A stretch of DNA of 64,000 nt from Capitulum mitella (GCA_030062745.1 CP099850.1:2356001-2420000), one strand, 5' to 3'; shown: positions 22,576-33,594, numbered from the stretch's first letter. Program-made: numbers and translations. Notes: a model not told the origin generated them from the letters alone.

Positions 22576-24495
22576 TCAGCGGACGGGGACGCAGAGGTTC
22601 TCGAGGTCGGCCAGCAGCTCGACCAGCTCAGCGGCCGTCTGGTGCGGAGGTGTGGCCAGCAGAGCGCGGCCGCCCCACAGCTCCGGGCCGCGGCCGGCCG
22701 CGGCCTCGAGCGGCGCCAGCTCGGCGGCTAGCGCCGCCAGCGTCCCCTCGGCGTCCAGCACGGCGGCCGAGGCCGGAGCCGGAGCCGGCGTCGTAGTCAG
22801 GTCGACGCTGCGCGGCGCCGACTCGGACAGGTCCGACAACGAGTACTCGGTCAGCTCCGGCAGCCGCCAGCTCGGCGAGAGAGGGTCAGGGTTGTCGGCC
22901 GTCGGCGCGGCGTCGACGGCGGCGGCGGCGGCCGTCTCCGGGTCCATGCCGGCGCCGTCCCGGTTGCCTGCCGGCCAAGGCGGACTGTCCGCGCCGCCAC
23001 CGCCACCGCTATCACCGCTGCTGCCGCCGGAGCCCGACCCGGGCGTGATGGGGCTGAGCGCGGCGCCGCCGCGGCCGGCCGGCGTCCGCGGCACGCGCGC
23101 GATCGGGCTGAGCTGCGACAGGCGCGGCATCGGCGTCGACTGCAGGTGCGACGGCCGCGGCGGCGCCGGCGGCGTCCGCGGCCGCGGCTCGGTGCGGCGC
23201 CGCTGGCTCACCAGCGCACGCAGCCGCTGCAGCTGGCGGCGCATCTGGCGCGCGTGCGCCGTTGGCAGCAGTTCGCCGGGCGGCAGCACGCACCGCAGCC
23301 GCTGCAGCTCGCCCGACAGCAGGCTGTTCTCCGATTCGAGGTGGCCGAGGATGCTGTCCAGCTGCGGGTCGGCCGACACATTGCCGTCCAGGATCGTCCG
23401 CGACATCAGATCGTCGTCGTCCTCATCGGACGACGACGATGTATCCTCGACCTCGGCGGCGTCGGCGGCGACCGGCTCGGCCGCAGGCGGCAGCGTGGCC
23501 GGCTTCCGGTCGCGCCAGCCGCTCAGCTTGTTCCACAGCGTCTTGAGCAGGGCTTGCGTCTTCTGGCGCCGGTTCCACTGCGCACAAAACTCCTGCAGCG
23601 GGTGCTCGGCCTTGTGCCCGCTGCCGCTCAGGCCGCGGAAGAAGCACTCCTGGCACAGGCAGAAGTTGAGGCACTGCAGGCACGCGTAGCACAGCCCCAC
23701 CACCGGCTTGGTGCCGCAGACGCCGCAGCTGACGCTGTGCACCACGTCCTGGGCGGACGTCAGCCGGTACATCGTCGACACCCAGACGAGCATCTGTGGG
23801 TTCTGCAGCAGCCAGACCATCAGGCGGTCCCGCGTCAGCCCGGCGCCGGCGGCGGCGCCGCGGCCCAGGCACGAGGCCACCGTGCCGGCCGCCAGGTGCT
23901 GGCCGAACGCCTCGCGCTCCCCGAGCAGCTCGGCCAGCGCCGCGGCCACCTCCAGCAGCTGCGTCAGCTGCGCCGCCGGCAGCCGGTCGCCGGCGCCTGC
24001 CAGCTCGGCGTATACGAAGCCGTAGCGGTCGGAGAGGCGGCCCGTGCAGAGCAGCGCCAGCAGCAGCTTCAGGCCGGTGACCGGCACGGCGCCGGCGCGC
24101 CGCCGGTCCAGCGCCGCCAGCGCCACGTTCAGCGCCAGCTCGGCGTGCAGCTCGGCGCGGCCGCGCTCCGGCGCCTCCTCGAACAGCGCCGCCAGCAGCC
24201 CGCCGGCGCTCCCGCAGTCGAGCGTCGCGCCAGCGTCGGCGGCGGCCAGGCCGCGCGCCGCGAACGCCGCCTTCACTGCCGCCAGCTGTACGGCGTCCAG
24301 GCCCAGCACGCGCTGCAGCTCGCGGCATTTGATCGCCATCCGGTAGGCGGCGTAGCGCACGTAGGCACGCTCCTGTATGCAGCGGAGAGCGGCGGCCAGC
24401 CGCGGGTGCGTCCAAGAGGTGCGCTGGTCGGCGTGGTTCACGTAGAAGGGCACGCCCCGCTCGGAGGTGGCCCTACTCCACCCGGACGTCTCCAT
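22576..24495 (-). CDS. Dystrophin-family protein (WW, EF-hand-like, ZZ, coiled coil)
   Basis: The 639-residue product has the C-terminal architecture of the dystrophin/dystrobrevin/dystrotelin superfamily, submembrane adaptors linking the cytoskeleton to the dystroglycan complex. A WW domain occupies residues 5-35 (Trp6, Trp28, Pro31). EF-hand-like helices follow, starting VRYAAYRMAIKCRELQRVLG. A complete ZZ zinc finger has ligands Cys257, 260, 272, 275, 281, 284 and His294, 298. A short coiled coil (ILGHLESENSLLSGELQRLR, ~375-400) is typical of the family. The C-terminus is Ala/Pro-rich and ends near ELVELLADLENL. No spectrin repeats are seen upstream. The frame stays open for 14 codons before this ATG, and CCTGCAG|ATC at 24513 looks like a splice acceptor, so this may be the last exon of a longer gene. 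Having all these domains in one exon is unusual for the family. Confidence 0.9.
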   Translation of the reverse strand: METSGWSRATSERGVPFYVNHADQRTSWTHPRLAAALRCIQERAYVRYAAYRMAIKCRELQRVLGLDAVQLAAVKAAFAARGLAAADAGATLDCGSAGGLLAALFEEAPERGRAELHAELALNVALAALDRRRAGAVPVTGLKLLLALLCTGRLSDRYGFVYAELAGAGDRLPAAQLTQLLEVAAALAELLGEREAFGQHLAAGTVASCLGRGAAAGAGLTRDRLMVWLLQNPQMLVWVSTMYRLTSAQDVVHSVSCGVCGTKPVVGLCYACLQCLNFCLCQECFFRGLSGSGHKAEHPLQEFCAQWNRRQKTQALLKTLWNKLSGWRDRKPATLPPAAEPVAADAAEVEDTSSSSDEDDDDLMSRTILDGNVSADPQLDSILGHLESENSLLSGELQRLRCVLPPGELLPTAHARQMRRQLQRLRALVSQRRRTEPRPRTPPAPPRPSHLQSTPMPRLSQLSPIARVPRTPAGRGGAALSPITPGSGSGGSSGDSGGGGGADSPPWPAGNRDGAGMDPETAAAAAVDAAPTADNPDPLSPSWRLPELTEYSLSDLSESAPRSVDLTTTPAPAPASAAVLDAEGTLAALAAELAPLEAAAGRGPELWGGRALLATPPHQTAAELVELLADLENLCVPVR

Positions 24496-24516
24496 GTCAA
24501 GCCAGCAGCCGATCTG

Positions 24517-27235
24517 CAGGCTGAAGGGTGACTCAGTTGGTTAAAGATATCAATATCTGGATGGGTCTGACAAACATGATTCACTGCACCATGGGAGAGA
24601 TTCAGTGTATCATAGGACAGGCTTGCATGCCTTATTTCCAGTCAGTGCTCACAAATCCCACCTTGAACTTCTCAAATGATAAGCAGGGCAGCTGCGTCCC
24701 GAGTTGCATAGTAACTACACCCCTTCTGAACACAATGCACTGCACACATGCCAACAGAGAAAACATGCTCCTCCAAAACCTGAAAATTTTTGGCTGACAA
24801 AAAATGAAACAAACACCCTCTGTGATGCTCTTAGTACAAGTGCATGTGGGTGCACGGAGACCGACTAAAAAAGCTGGAAAGGACCCATGATGAGCATCCA
24901 TGACATCCTCCATGCATTTCATGTCCAGGGACGCAGGGTGGAAGCCCAGATACAGTCATCAGAGATGAAGATTTATAAGCTGAATGTCACATTTCATCCA
25001 GTCTTGCAGGGATTTGCAACTCTTCTGCTAGAGATCAACAACTGTATGCTTCCCTTCTTCGTGCAACACATGAATCACGTTTAAACAAATTATATCTGGT
25101 TAGCCACGTCATCAAATAACCAACCATCTTTAGAAACAGGATCTCTTATTCATTAGCTAACCCTGTACTCTCAGCCTATGAAAAGTTTAGTACAACATGG
25201 GCCAAACATCAACTGAGAACACAGGTCTCGCTGGTTAAGCCATAATAATAACTGGCATGGCAAACAGATGGGAAACATTGGGATGAACTTCTCCAATGTC
25301 TCTAAAGGTCTCACACTAACCAGTGGAAATAAGATGTAGTTTTATGGCCTGAGTTGGCCAGTCATGACAGGGTATGGCAGCTATGACATTTTTTTCAGGT
25401 TTTTACAAAAGCCCTAGAAAATTATTTCAATTTTCCAGTATACCCCAACAAACAACTCCATCTTGTGAACATGAAACATTTAGATATAACTAGTCAAAAA
25501 CATGGGATAAAATAAAGGCTAAGCATAAGCATAAAGAACTATACAAAGCACCCCACCCCAGCTGAAGGCACCTTACATAGGTGCAGCAGCAGGGTGTCAA
25601 GGTGTAATGGCACCAGAAGTGTAACTTTAAATATAAAAGGGGCTGTAGGTGCAGCCCCTGGCTTTCAAAGTGCAACCCATCAGAGAAAATGTTGAACTAG
25701 TGTCTGCAGGGGCATAGGAAGCAGCAGCAGGGGAGGCTGCTGCCCCCCTCCCCCCCACTATGGGCAACATTTAACACTAACCCTATGATGGTGCACAGAA
25801 AGAAACAAGGTAAAAATCGTGTATGCCCCCCATCTCCACAGATATTCTTCCACTACTGGGTGTCTGGACCTGCACATAACTGCTGGAAAATGCAATGCTT
25901 ACTGGTGGAGTCGCATCACTCGGATAACTGCGAGGGGTACTCTAAATAGTGTTCACTTCTGAGCTGACTGCCAATCTTGCATATTACATACTTAATAAAA
26001 CTGATGATGATGATGATGATGAGGGCAGGTCAAAAGGAAAAACCCTTGAAAGAAAGGTCTGGCAAGAAGTGTACACTGAAAAACAGAAGTATCTGAGAAT
26101 TTAGTGAAAGCTGTGTATCAGTAACAAAACATTCCTAGCTTCTGAATAACAAACATACCTCCATTCATCCACTAAATAAAGAAAAATGCTCTCAGTTCAC
26201 AGGGCCACCACTCCACAGTCACATCATCCAGTTGGCAAAACATGGTTATGACAAGTTATAACAAGTTATGACAAGGTCTTATTGGGGGTGATCCTACATG
26301 TGTGCACTGTTTGTGAGTGTACATGGCATGGCTTTCTGGTTTGTGACCTTGCTTTTGCAGAGCTGATGCATAGGTCTGCCAGGGTCCCAGCTAATGTGCT
26401 TCATATTTATTCATTCAGCTCATTCATGTACAATCAAGCATCAGCATGGATGTGTTCAGCTTGATCCCAGGCTCTCCTGCCACTGCACAGCCTATAAATA
26501 CATGAAGGCTGAAGGCCAAGGTTTTCACTATGGGGCAAAACAAGATGGGTCAAATCTGAGGAGAAAAATTGGGGTAGGTTAGGTTATCAAGGGATGACAT
26601 ACATGCAGCCTCACTAAAAACCAAAATGCTACACCAATGAATGGAATCCCACTTTTCTGGAAATTTCACATTCTCTCAATGGGATAAACATCTTTTCCCA
26701 CCCAAACACATGCATTTTGGATGCCCTACCCTTCTGGTACCTCATATTTATGCACTTTTTATTTACATGCAGTGAATAGAAAACCTCCCAAAATAAATTC
26801 TAAAAACTACTGACTTGAGGCTTTACATGTTGGAGTGGATGACTACAACTGACCATGCTCCACAATCAAGTTGGAATTAAAGGTGCCTCTCAATTTTCAG
26901 ACCTTAAGGCATTTTGTTCTTTGACTTTGGGGCAGGGCAAAATCCTTTATTTTGTTTTTGGACAGACTCTTGACCTGCATATCATTGAACTCCCTGTTAA
27001 AACACATGGCATACTGCACCTCAAGACAACCAATCTAGCATCTGTTCTTGAACATCAACATGACATTTCCCAGACCTCTTTTCAGACTGCAATCGTACAC
27101 ATAAATTTGAATGTGCACCCTGCAAACTTTGAGACTTGCTTTGGCCTACGCACATAACACAAAGGCACATGCTACAAGAGGCCTGTTGTTGTTCCCTAAT
27201 TTTGTTCTAATCATCCTGAGGATGCGAAACCCTAA
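24517..27235. other. CpG desert 1 (no gene recognised)
   Basis: By direct reading, about 17 CpG dinucleotides remain in 2.7 kb, and between about 25941 and 27085 there is none. TG and CA are correspondingly abundant. A GAT microsatellite lies at 26001-26023. If the dystrophin-family exon is spliced, this could be its upstream intron. Confidence 0.7.
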
Positions 27236-27555
27236 ACTCCACACAACCGCGCAACGTGCGCACGTATATCAACCAGGGCTCGAGTAACAGTGTGCAGAAG
27301 GTATCCCAAGGCATACCCTGGCACATGTAAAAACGAATAGTCCCATTCCGTTTACCCAAACTTGTGCCAAATCGGAGCACCGGCTTTCCGACACCACCAC
27401 AGCCGGTTTTGTGCTGTTGAAATCACCAATTTTCCCGCCTGCAATATGTCCCGGTTCTTCGCCTTCTGTCACGCTTCTTTCGTGCGCTCCAGTCTCCCTA
27501 CAAAACGCAAAATGCCATTTAATTGAACATGTTTCAAACGTTTTCCGAAATTTGA
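27236..27555. other. CpG-rich patch between two CpG deserts
   Basis: CpG density rises abruptly at 27247 (ACCGCGCAACGTGCGCACGT). On the minus strand a frame is open from 27565 to a donor-like TGG|GTAAAC near 27345, but no protein family is recognisable. It could be a promoter, a first exon, or the outer part of the repeat that follows. Confidence 0.35.
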
Positions 27556-27900
27556 AAATGTCCAAAGTTTATAACATCCAAAGCTCATAATGCCCAAGGT
27601 TTGTAACATCCAATGGTCACAATGTCCACAGCTCAAAACATCCAACGCTCAAAAGGTCCAGAGTTTGCAATGTCCAATGGTCACATTGTCCACAGTTCAC
27701 AGCATCCAATGTTCAAAACGTCCAGAGTTCACAATGTCCACAGGTCATAATGTCCAAAGCAGACAACTCGTTGGGTGCTGCCAAATCCTTTACAATTAGT
27801 TCTAGAATCTCCGCCAGGGTATCTGTGGTCAACCAATGGTCACGCTATTTTAGCCCTTACTGGGGTGCTGCGGTTTTAGGGTCACGTTGGTTCGATTACG
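27556..27900 (-). repeat. Degenerate tandem array plus conserved flank (copy 1)
   Basis: Positions 27556-27760 are a degenerate array of ~16-19-bp units such as ACATCCAAAGCTCATAATG, the reverse complement of the CTTTGGACATTATGA units at 50905-51205. The array is followed by TGCTGCCAAATC (27776-27787) and about 110 bp (TTAGTTC.AG, TCCGC.AGGGTA, GTCA.GCT.TTTT.GCC) also found, inverted, at 50780-50886. Positions 27901-28260 carry normal CpG and no recognisable gene. Confidence 0.7.
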
Positions 27901-29269
27901 CCTGCTGGCGGCATAGTGTTCATGCTGCCCTCGGTACGGCTGTGAGAAACAGGTTTGGTGGCCCTCAAGATCGAGCAGGCTTGGTACCCTTTCACAAGTG
28001 CCGTGTTATACAAGCAATCCACATTTGCAAGGTTTGATGATGGAGTGATTGAAGCCGTGTAATTTCAACCCTATCAGGCTTGCAACATCGGAGAAATATC
28101 ATCTTATTGACGTTTTCAAATGCAGGGAAATGTACGATTGGTCTCCAACAGATAATTCTGAGTTGACAATTGCCATGCTGTGTTCCAAGCATTGCAATAT
28201 TTCACTTTGTGCCCAAATCGCAGCACATAGCATTATTTTCACCACCAGGCAGCGGAATAGAAGGATGCAGAGGTGTAATTTTCCTTAATCCTTCATGGAT
28301 TCACCCAAGTGCCAGGGTTGTGGTATGGCAGGGGCTTTAGCAGTCATAACCTGGAAACCAAAAGCCCTGCATATGTTGGCTGCTTTGTTTTCAGATACTG
28401 ACAATTTGGGATTTTTATTTTTTGGGGTGGGAAAAATTTACAACTTAAGAGTGACTGATGCACTTAACTCACTGTGCCCATGTATCTGTGTTAAGTTAAG
28501 ATTTCTGCACCTCTGTTTTGGGCCATGTAGTGGTCAGCCATGTATCTGTGCATACCTGTTTTTTGTTAACGTATATGGCTTGTTCTTGTACTATGGAAAG
28601 TTCAGGTTTTGCTTTTGGGCTCATAAACTGTTTTTTTTTTAGTTTGCAATTGCACAGACCATGTTTGTAGGTGCAAAGATCAGGTTTGTGGGTGTATGTC
28701 CTCCTGCAGAGATACAGTCTCTCCCTGGCAGTGTGACATAAAGTGGGAGGACCATTCCTGCAGCAGCACCAAACAGCAAGGGCATGCTAATTTTTGACAA
28801 GGGCACCATTTACTTGGACAGGAACTGGTAGTTGACTCACCTCTGTGGATTTAAAGGCACATGTATCATTGTGTTGTTATAATTATAACACATGTACATA
28901 CATGGGCATGAGTAGTGTTAAGGAACTGGATGAGTTGAGTTTTTGCTCATATGGCAATATGGCATTTGATTTGATACTTATGACATCATTTTCTATGCTG
29001 CTTTATTTCATGATACTATGGTTCAAGACAGCTATGCCACATTCCATTTCTCCCCGTGAATCCTTATTCCATGGCTGCGCCTCCCTTCTCCCAAATGTTG
29101 ATTTGTGGGGAGAAGCAAAACCAAAAAGCAAATGAAGCTGGCAGTTGGCCATAATGCAGTGTAAGACATACTTGTGAGTTGCATACTGCATCTTCTAATG
29201 TAAGATGTGCCTGTTCTGTATGAAATGTCAAGTCTCATGGACACCTGGTCTGTAGAGGAGGTGTGTACT

Positions 29270-29690
29270 ATACCAGGGGTTGCTGATTTGTATGAGGTGC
29301 CTCCTGTCTGTCAAGTCAAGTCTGTCCTCCTGTCAAGAGTGCTGGGCCCCCAAATGGCACCTGTTCTGTGTGTTTGGGAGGGAGGGGCACCTGGCATGCA
29401 TGGGCTGCATGATTTATACTCAAGTGCTTGCCTGTAAGGGTTGCTGTGTTATTGAATAGTGGTTGGTCATTACATAGGGAGGAGGTGCATAGAGGCTGGT
29501 TTTTACTGAAGAGGCTAAAGAACCCTTCCCAGTAGCAAAAAGAAAAGAAATTTCCCACATTCTGGTGTCTCTTTAGGGGATGGACTTAAGAGATGCTTTT
29601 TTGAATTTTCCTCTGAAGCCCATTTTTTTTTTTGCTGTATCACAAGGGGTGCACACACTGCAGGCCAAAAAGTGGGGGATATCCCCTGTC
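29270..29690 (+). repeat. Dispersed repeat, CpG-decayed copy
   Basis: Colinear with 45230-45720. Shared landmarks are GGAGGTGCATAGAGGCTG against AGAGAGTCTGGAGGCTG, CTTTTTTGAATTTTCC, TTTTTGCTGT, and C(A/C)AA(A/G)AAGTG. This copy has no CpG where the other has several. Confidence 0.6.
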
Positions 29691-30973
29691 CCATGGTTTT
29701 TATAGGTATGCCAGATACATTACATCAGTGTGCAGGCAATATTTGTGGAATTTCATTTTGTCAGGTAGTCATGATGTTGCTCAGTAAGGTAAACTCCTTA
29801 AATTATGGATTACAGAATGAAGTCCTCTGTGTGCTTAAAAAGATTTTTCACCTTTTGTGTCAGACATACAAACAGTTGCCAAGATCAGATAATCAAAGCA
29901 AAATGCAACATAAAATGAACTACATATAGAAACAGGATCTGTCAAGCACAGGGCATCTGGCAAGAAGCATGCTACCATCATTTGTGACAGTCTGCACCCA
30001 AAAGCCCAAAACCACTACCAAAGATCTGAAAGGCCAGATTGCTTTGACACTGTTTCTGTTGGAAACTAAGCATTTCAATGCTCTTAAACATACTTAACAA
30101 AGCAGTGGGGAGCCTTAGTTTGGTACCATTTAGCACCAAATGGTATGACCAGTTCAGAACATTTAGTACTGTTTAGCACCAGTTTGAAGGACTATTTCAT
30201 GCCATTTCATATCTAATGGCACAACCATAAGGCTTCATTTCAGACTATTTGATGTGACAATTTGGGACCAATTGGAAAAGGCTGAAAATTCCAAATGTCA
30301 AACCATTTGGTACCAACTGGTTCATCCTAATGCATTTTTTTTTTGTGGGATCAGGTCCAGAGGTCTAGGCATGTATGTGAGATTCAGGGGCAAGGGGCTT
30401 TTTGGCCACAACTTTGAAGTCTGCATTTATGTAATGTGCTCAGCACTGGCAGTTCCAGTCGGGCATCTCAGCCATCCCCTCCCCCAACCACAATTATGGG
30501 GGCCAAATGGCCATTTGCCCCCAACCCCCAAAAATGACTTGGATATTTCTAATTAACCAGGGTTTGAAAATGCTTCAATGTCTAATCTAGCCCATGGCCA
30601 GTGTCTTCCACTTCCCCCAATGACTTGCCATTCATACTCAGCCACTGAGTAGACCCCAAACCCACAATCAGCATTCACCCCCCGCCACCTCTCCCCCGGT
30701 CAGTGACTGCTGACACATCATCTAGACCCAGGAAACTGGTGTGTCCCACCCCCAAATGGAACTGCTGGATCTGCCCCTGGCACAAATACATTTGTTTCAT
30801 CCATTTTGGCAGCCCATCTGCAGGCTTGGGGTCCAGTGCAGGATTTTTTTTTTGGGGGGGGGGCAAAATCATATGCTTGCCTCTAACTTTTCATGTGGGG
30901 TTAGCTGCCCATCTGCCCTGTTTTCTCCTGATTTGCCATCCTTGAGTAGCAGATAGGAATGATTTTTTTCAGA

Positions 30974-30995
30974 GAAATGATTCAGGAATCATTTC
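30974..30995. repeat. Perfect palindrome at the edge of CpG desert 2
   Basis: GAAATGATTC-AG-GAATCATTTC, two 10-bp arms with a 2-bp spacer, lies within 10 bp of the point where CpG returns. A further GAAATGATTTC follows at about 31048. Confidence 0.75.
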
Positions 30996-31135
30996 TATGC
31001 TCGATGTAGCGCCATCATGATAGTTGGAGTGCAAATTCTCGAGGCCAGTGAAATGATTTCTTTGCTCAGAGGAATGGCTCTCTGGGATCATGGTCCCCTG
31101 CAACTGAAGGTGAAGAAGAAGAAGGGGAAGGGGGT

Positions 31136-32856
31136 CATGGTCCTCTGACGTTGAAGTTACAGGCCATGAAAGATGACCGATTTCTATGGACATTGCATGA
31201 TTCAAACACCCATGGCTCGGTGACAGATTGTCACAAAAAGGTGCGGTTAGCGCCATTGGAAAGGGAAATGTACCAGCTTTCATAAATACGCCCACTTTTT
31301 CGGTGACCTGGGTGACCGTTCACCTGAGTAGGTCGCAGAAGATTCTAGGTTTTTTCTCGGCTTCACCACAGTGATTTGCGCGAAAATAAAACACAATATG
31401 TCTCCAAGTATTTGCAATAAGCATTCCAAAAAAGTCCCGGCCAGATTTAAAATTTTCAGATACGTTGACATAAGTGCTGTTGAGTGGCACTTGAGAAATA
31501 TGCTTTAAGGCCATTTGACGAATATTGCTTGATTTCCTGTTTTTCGTTTGCCCGATTGTTCAACAATTTGGTGTGCACAATGTCATGCGTGCGTTTTACG
31601 TATCAATTTAGTCTTAAATTGCTTGACCAGAAAGGCCAAAGGTTATGACATTCTACTACCAGTCGATCGCTACCATCCAGATGTGGTACGCCCGCTGTCA
31701 CATTTCCACAAAAGTGAGTCTGTCGTGCGTTCTTAGACCCCAAAGCCAACTGAGATAATCCCAGTCGTGCATTGGAAGCGTTGAAAGGACAACCGAGACT
31801 ACCGACGTCAGTTGACCCTGTATTGCCCGTTTTGATCTCGGGTCATTTATCGGTTGTCGGGGACTGATTTTGAATTTCATATCCATTTTGCACGTTTTGA
31901 GTGGATACGTACGGGGTATATCCTGGATGAAAGTTGATTTTCTGTTTCTGATTTGCACGTATCTCAATCATCACTTTTATCTGCTTCCATACGAAGTTGT
32001 CATTTCATTTGTAACTATTCAGACATTCAGGGGATGATGTGACAAAAAAATCAACACCCGGTAGCCGACATGGAATCTTCGATAGTTGTAAGCGCCGATA
32101 CGTCAAAACTGTATATGAAGTTCGGAATCAGTGCCCTAGAAAAGCTATTAATAGCCCGTGGCTAACAGGTTATCCAAAGTCAGTCGGGATCAGTGACTTC
32201 AGTGGCTTTCAGAAGGCCCCGATTCGTGTGTAAGATTTTTTCAGTTAGCTTAAAGGACTAAGAACACCAGTTAAACTCGTTTCCGTGGAAATATGAGGAA
32301 CGGATATGTCTGATCGGGATGGTAGGGATTGACTCATGGCGCGATGTCATAACCTTTGACCTTTCTGGTCAAGCAATTTACAACTAAGCTGATGAGTAGC
32401 TGGCTCGCAGGACATTGTACACCAATTGTAGCAAAATCTGACAAACGGAAAGTGCGAAGTCGAGCAATAATCGTCATATAACCCCAGGGTATATGTCCAC
32501 TTGACAGCACTAAAGCCAAGGTGTCTGAAAAGTTGCAGTTTGCCCGAATTTTTTTTTCTTTTCAACGTTTATTGCAGATACTTGGGGCATGTTGTACTCT
32601 ATTTTCGGGAAGATCACGGTGGGCAAACATGGTTAAAAAAAAATGTCCCATATGACGTAGTCAGATCAAAGGTCATCCTGAGGTCACCGAAAAAAGTGAA
32701 CTGATCTATGAAAGCGGGAACATTTCTCTCTCGAATAGCTCTGATCGTACCTTTTTGTGACAATCTGTCACTGAATTATGGACATACGAATCATGCAATG
32801 CCAGTAAAAAGCGGTGGTGTTTCATGACCTGTAACTTTGATCTCAGAGGTCTTCAG
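31136..32856. repeat. Foldback element with ~520-bp imperfect inverted arms
   Basis: The left arm (about 31136-31660) pairs in reverse complement with the right arm (about 32338-32856). Matching blocks, read in the left orientation, include AAGTTACAGG(C/T)CATGAAA, CATTGCATGATTC, GTGACAGATTGTCACAAAAA, TTTTTTCGGTGACCT, and TTGCTTGACCAGAAAGG(C/T)C followed by AAAGGTTATGACAT. About 680 bp of unrelated sequence separates the arms. No transposase is encoded. It resembles a foldback or large-TIR non-autonomous transposon; its exact ends were not fixed. Confidence 0.75.
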
Positions 32857-32959
32857 GGCAAAAAATTTGTTCGTGGCCATTTTTCGATAGGAGCTATGAA
32901 GTTACCAAATATTATTAAGATCGAAAGTGGTCGGGTCAGTTATTGTGCGATTTGACATA

Positions 32960-33460
32960 GAATGACCCTTGTACTTTCTGGAGGACTTTGGTCTTCACTG
33001 GGAATTGGGGCCCTTGGCCTTCCATTAGCCCGGGACACACCAAGGGCCCCTGGCCCTCTCCAGAATACCGTCTCCACATCTGGAGGTCCTCAGACTTGGT
33101 CAGGGACCTTTTGCGTGTATTTGGGGGCCCACTGGAAGTCAGGCGCTCGTATGGTATGGTTAGGGGTACTTTGGGACCCGTGGACTTCAAATGGCCCCCA
33201 GAGACACCGAGAGTCCATGGTCGTCTTAGGAATGCCCTCTACTTTTTATAGGGTCCTTGGTCTTCACCGGGGATTCGTAATGTGTTTGGGCCCCAATGAA
33301 ATTCCGGCCAGATTCAGGGGCCTAGTGTATTCAGGAATCACTGGGAATCAGGGGTCGCTGTAACCGGTATGAAGTCGCCTTTAGGTGTGTGACTTTCAAA
33401 GGGCCCATGTTCAGTAGTCAGGTCTAGAAAGTACATGTAGTACATGAATTCTTGGGGTGG
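32960..33460. repeat. G/C-rich degenerate repeat, ~269-bp partial tandem
   Basis: TACTTTCTGGAGGACTTTGG followed by TCTTCACTGGG recurs 269 bp later as TACTTTTTATAGGGTCCTTGG followed by TCTTCACCGGG. Short GGGCCC-centred words fill the interval. Confidence 0.5.
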
Positions 33461-33594
33461 CCAGAGGTCGTCTGGTCACAGCTTGTAAGTCTACATTTGT
33501 GTCAGGGGCGCAGCCATGAATGAGTTTGGCTGCGTTTGTGTCAGGGGTGCAGGTAGGGGGTATATAGATTCAAACATAAAGAGAGCTATCGACC

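Larger units (their letters stand above)
28261..30997. other. CpG desert 2 (no gene recognised)
   Basis: Only about six CpGs remain in 2.7 kb; three occur in the first 2,040 bp. CpG returns abruptly at 31001 (CTCGATGTAGCGCC). The tract contains a CpG-decayed copy of the 45.2-kb repeat (29270-29690) and a degenerate minisatellite at 30115-30325 built on TTTGGTACCATTTAGCACCA. Confidence 0.75.

Noticed and set aside
23146..24531. Long plus-strand open frame (461 codons) over the dystrophin-family gene
   Set aside because: Antisense shadow of a GC3-saturated gene; low-complexity Arg/Ala/Gln-rich product.
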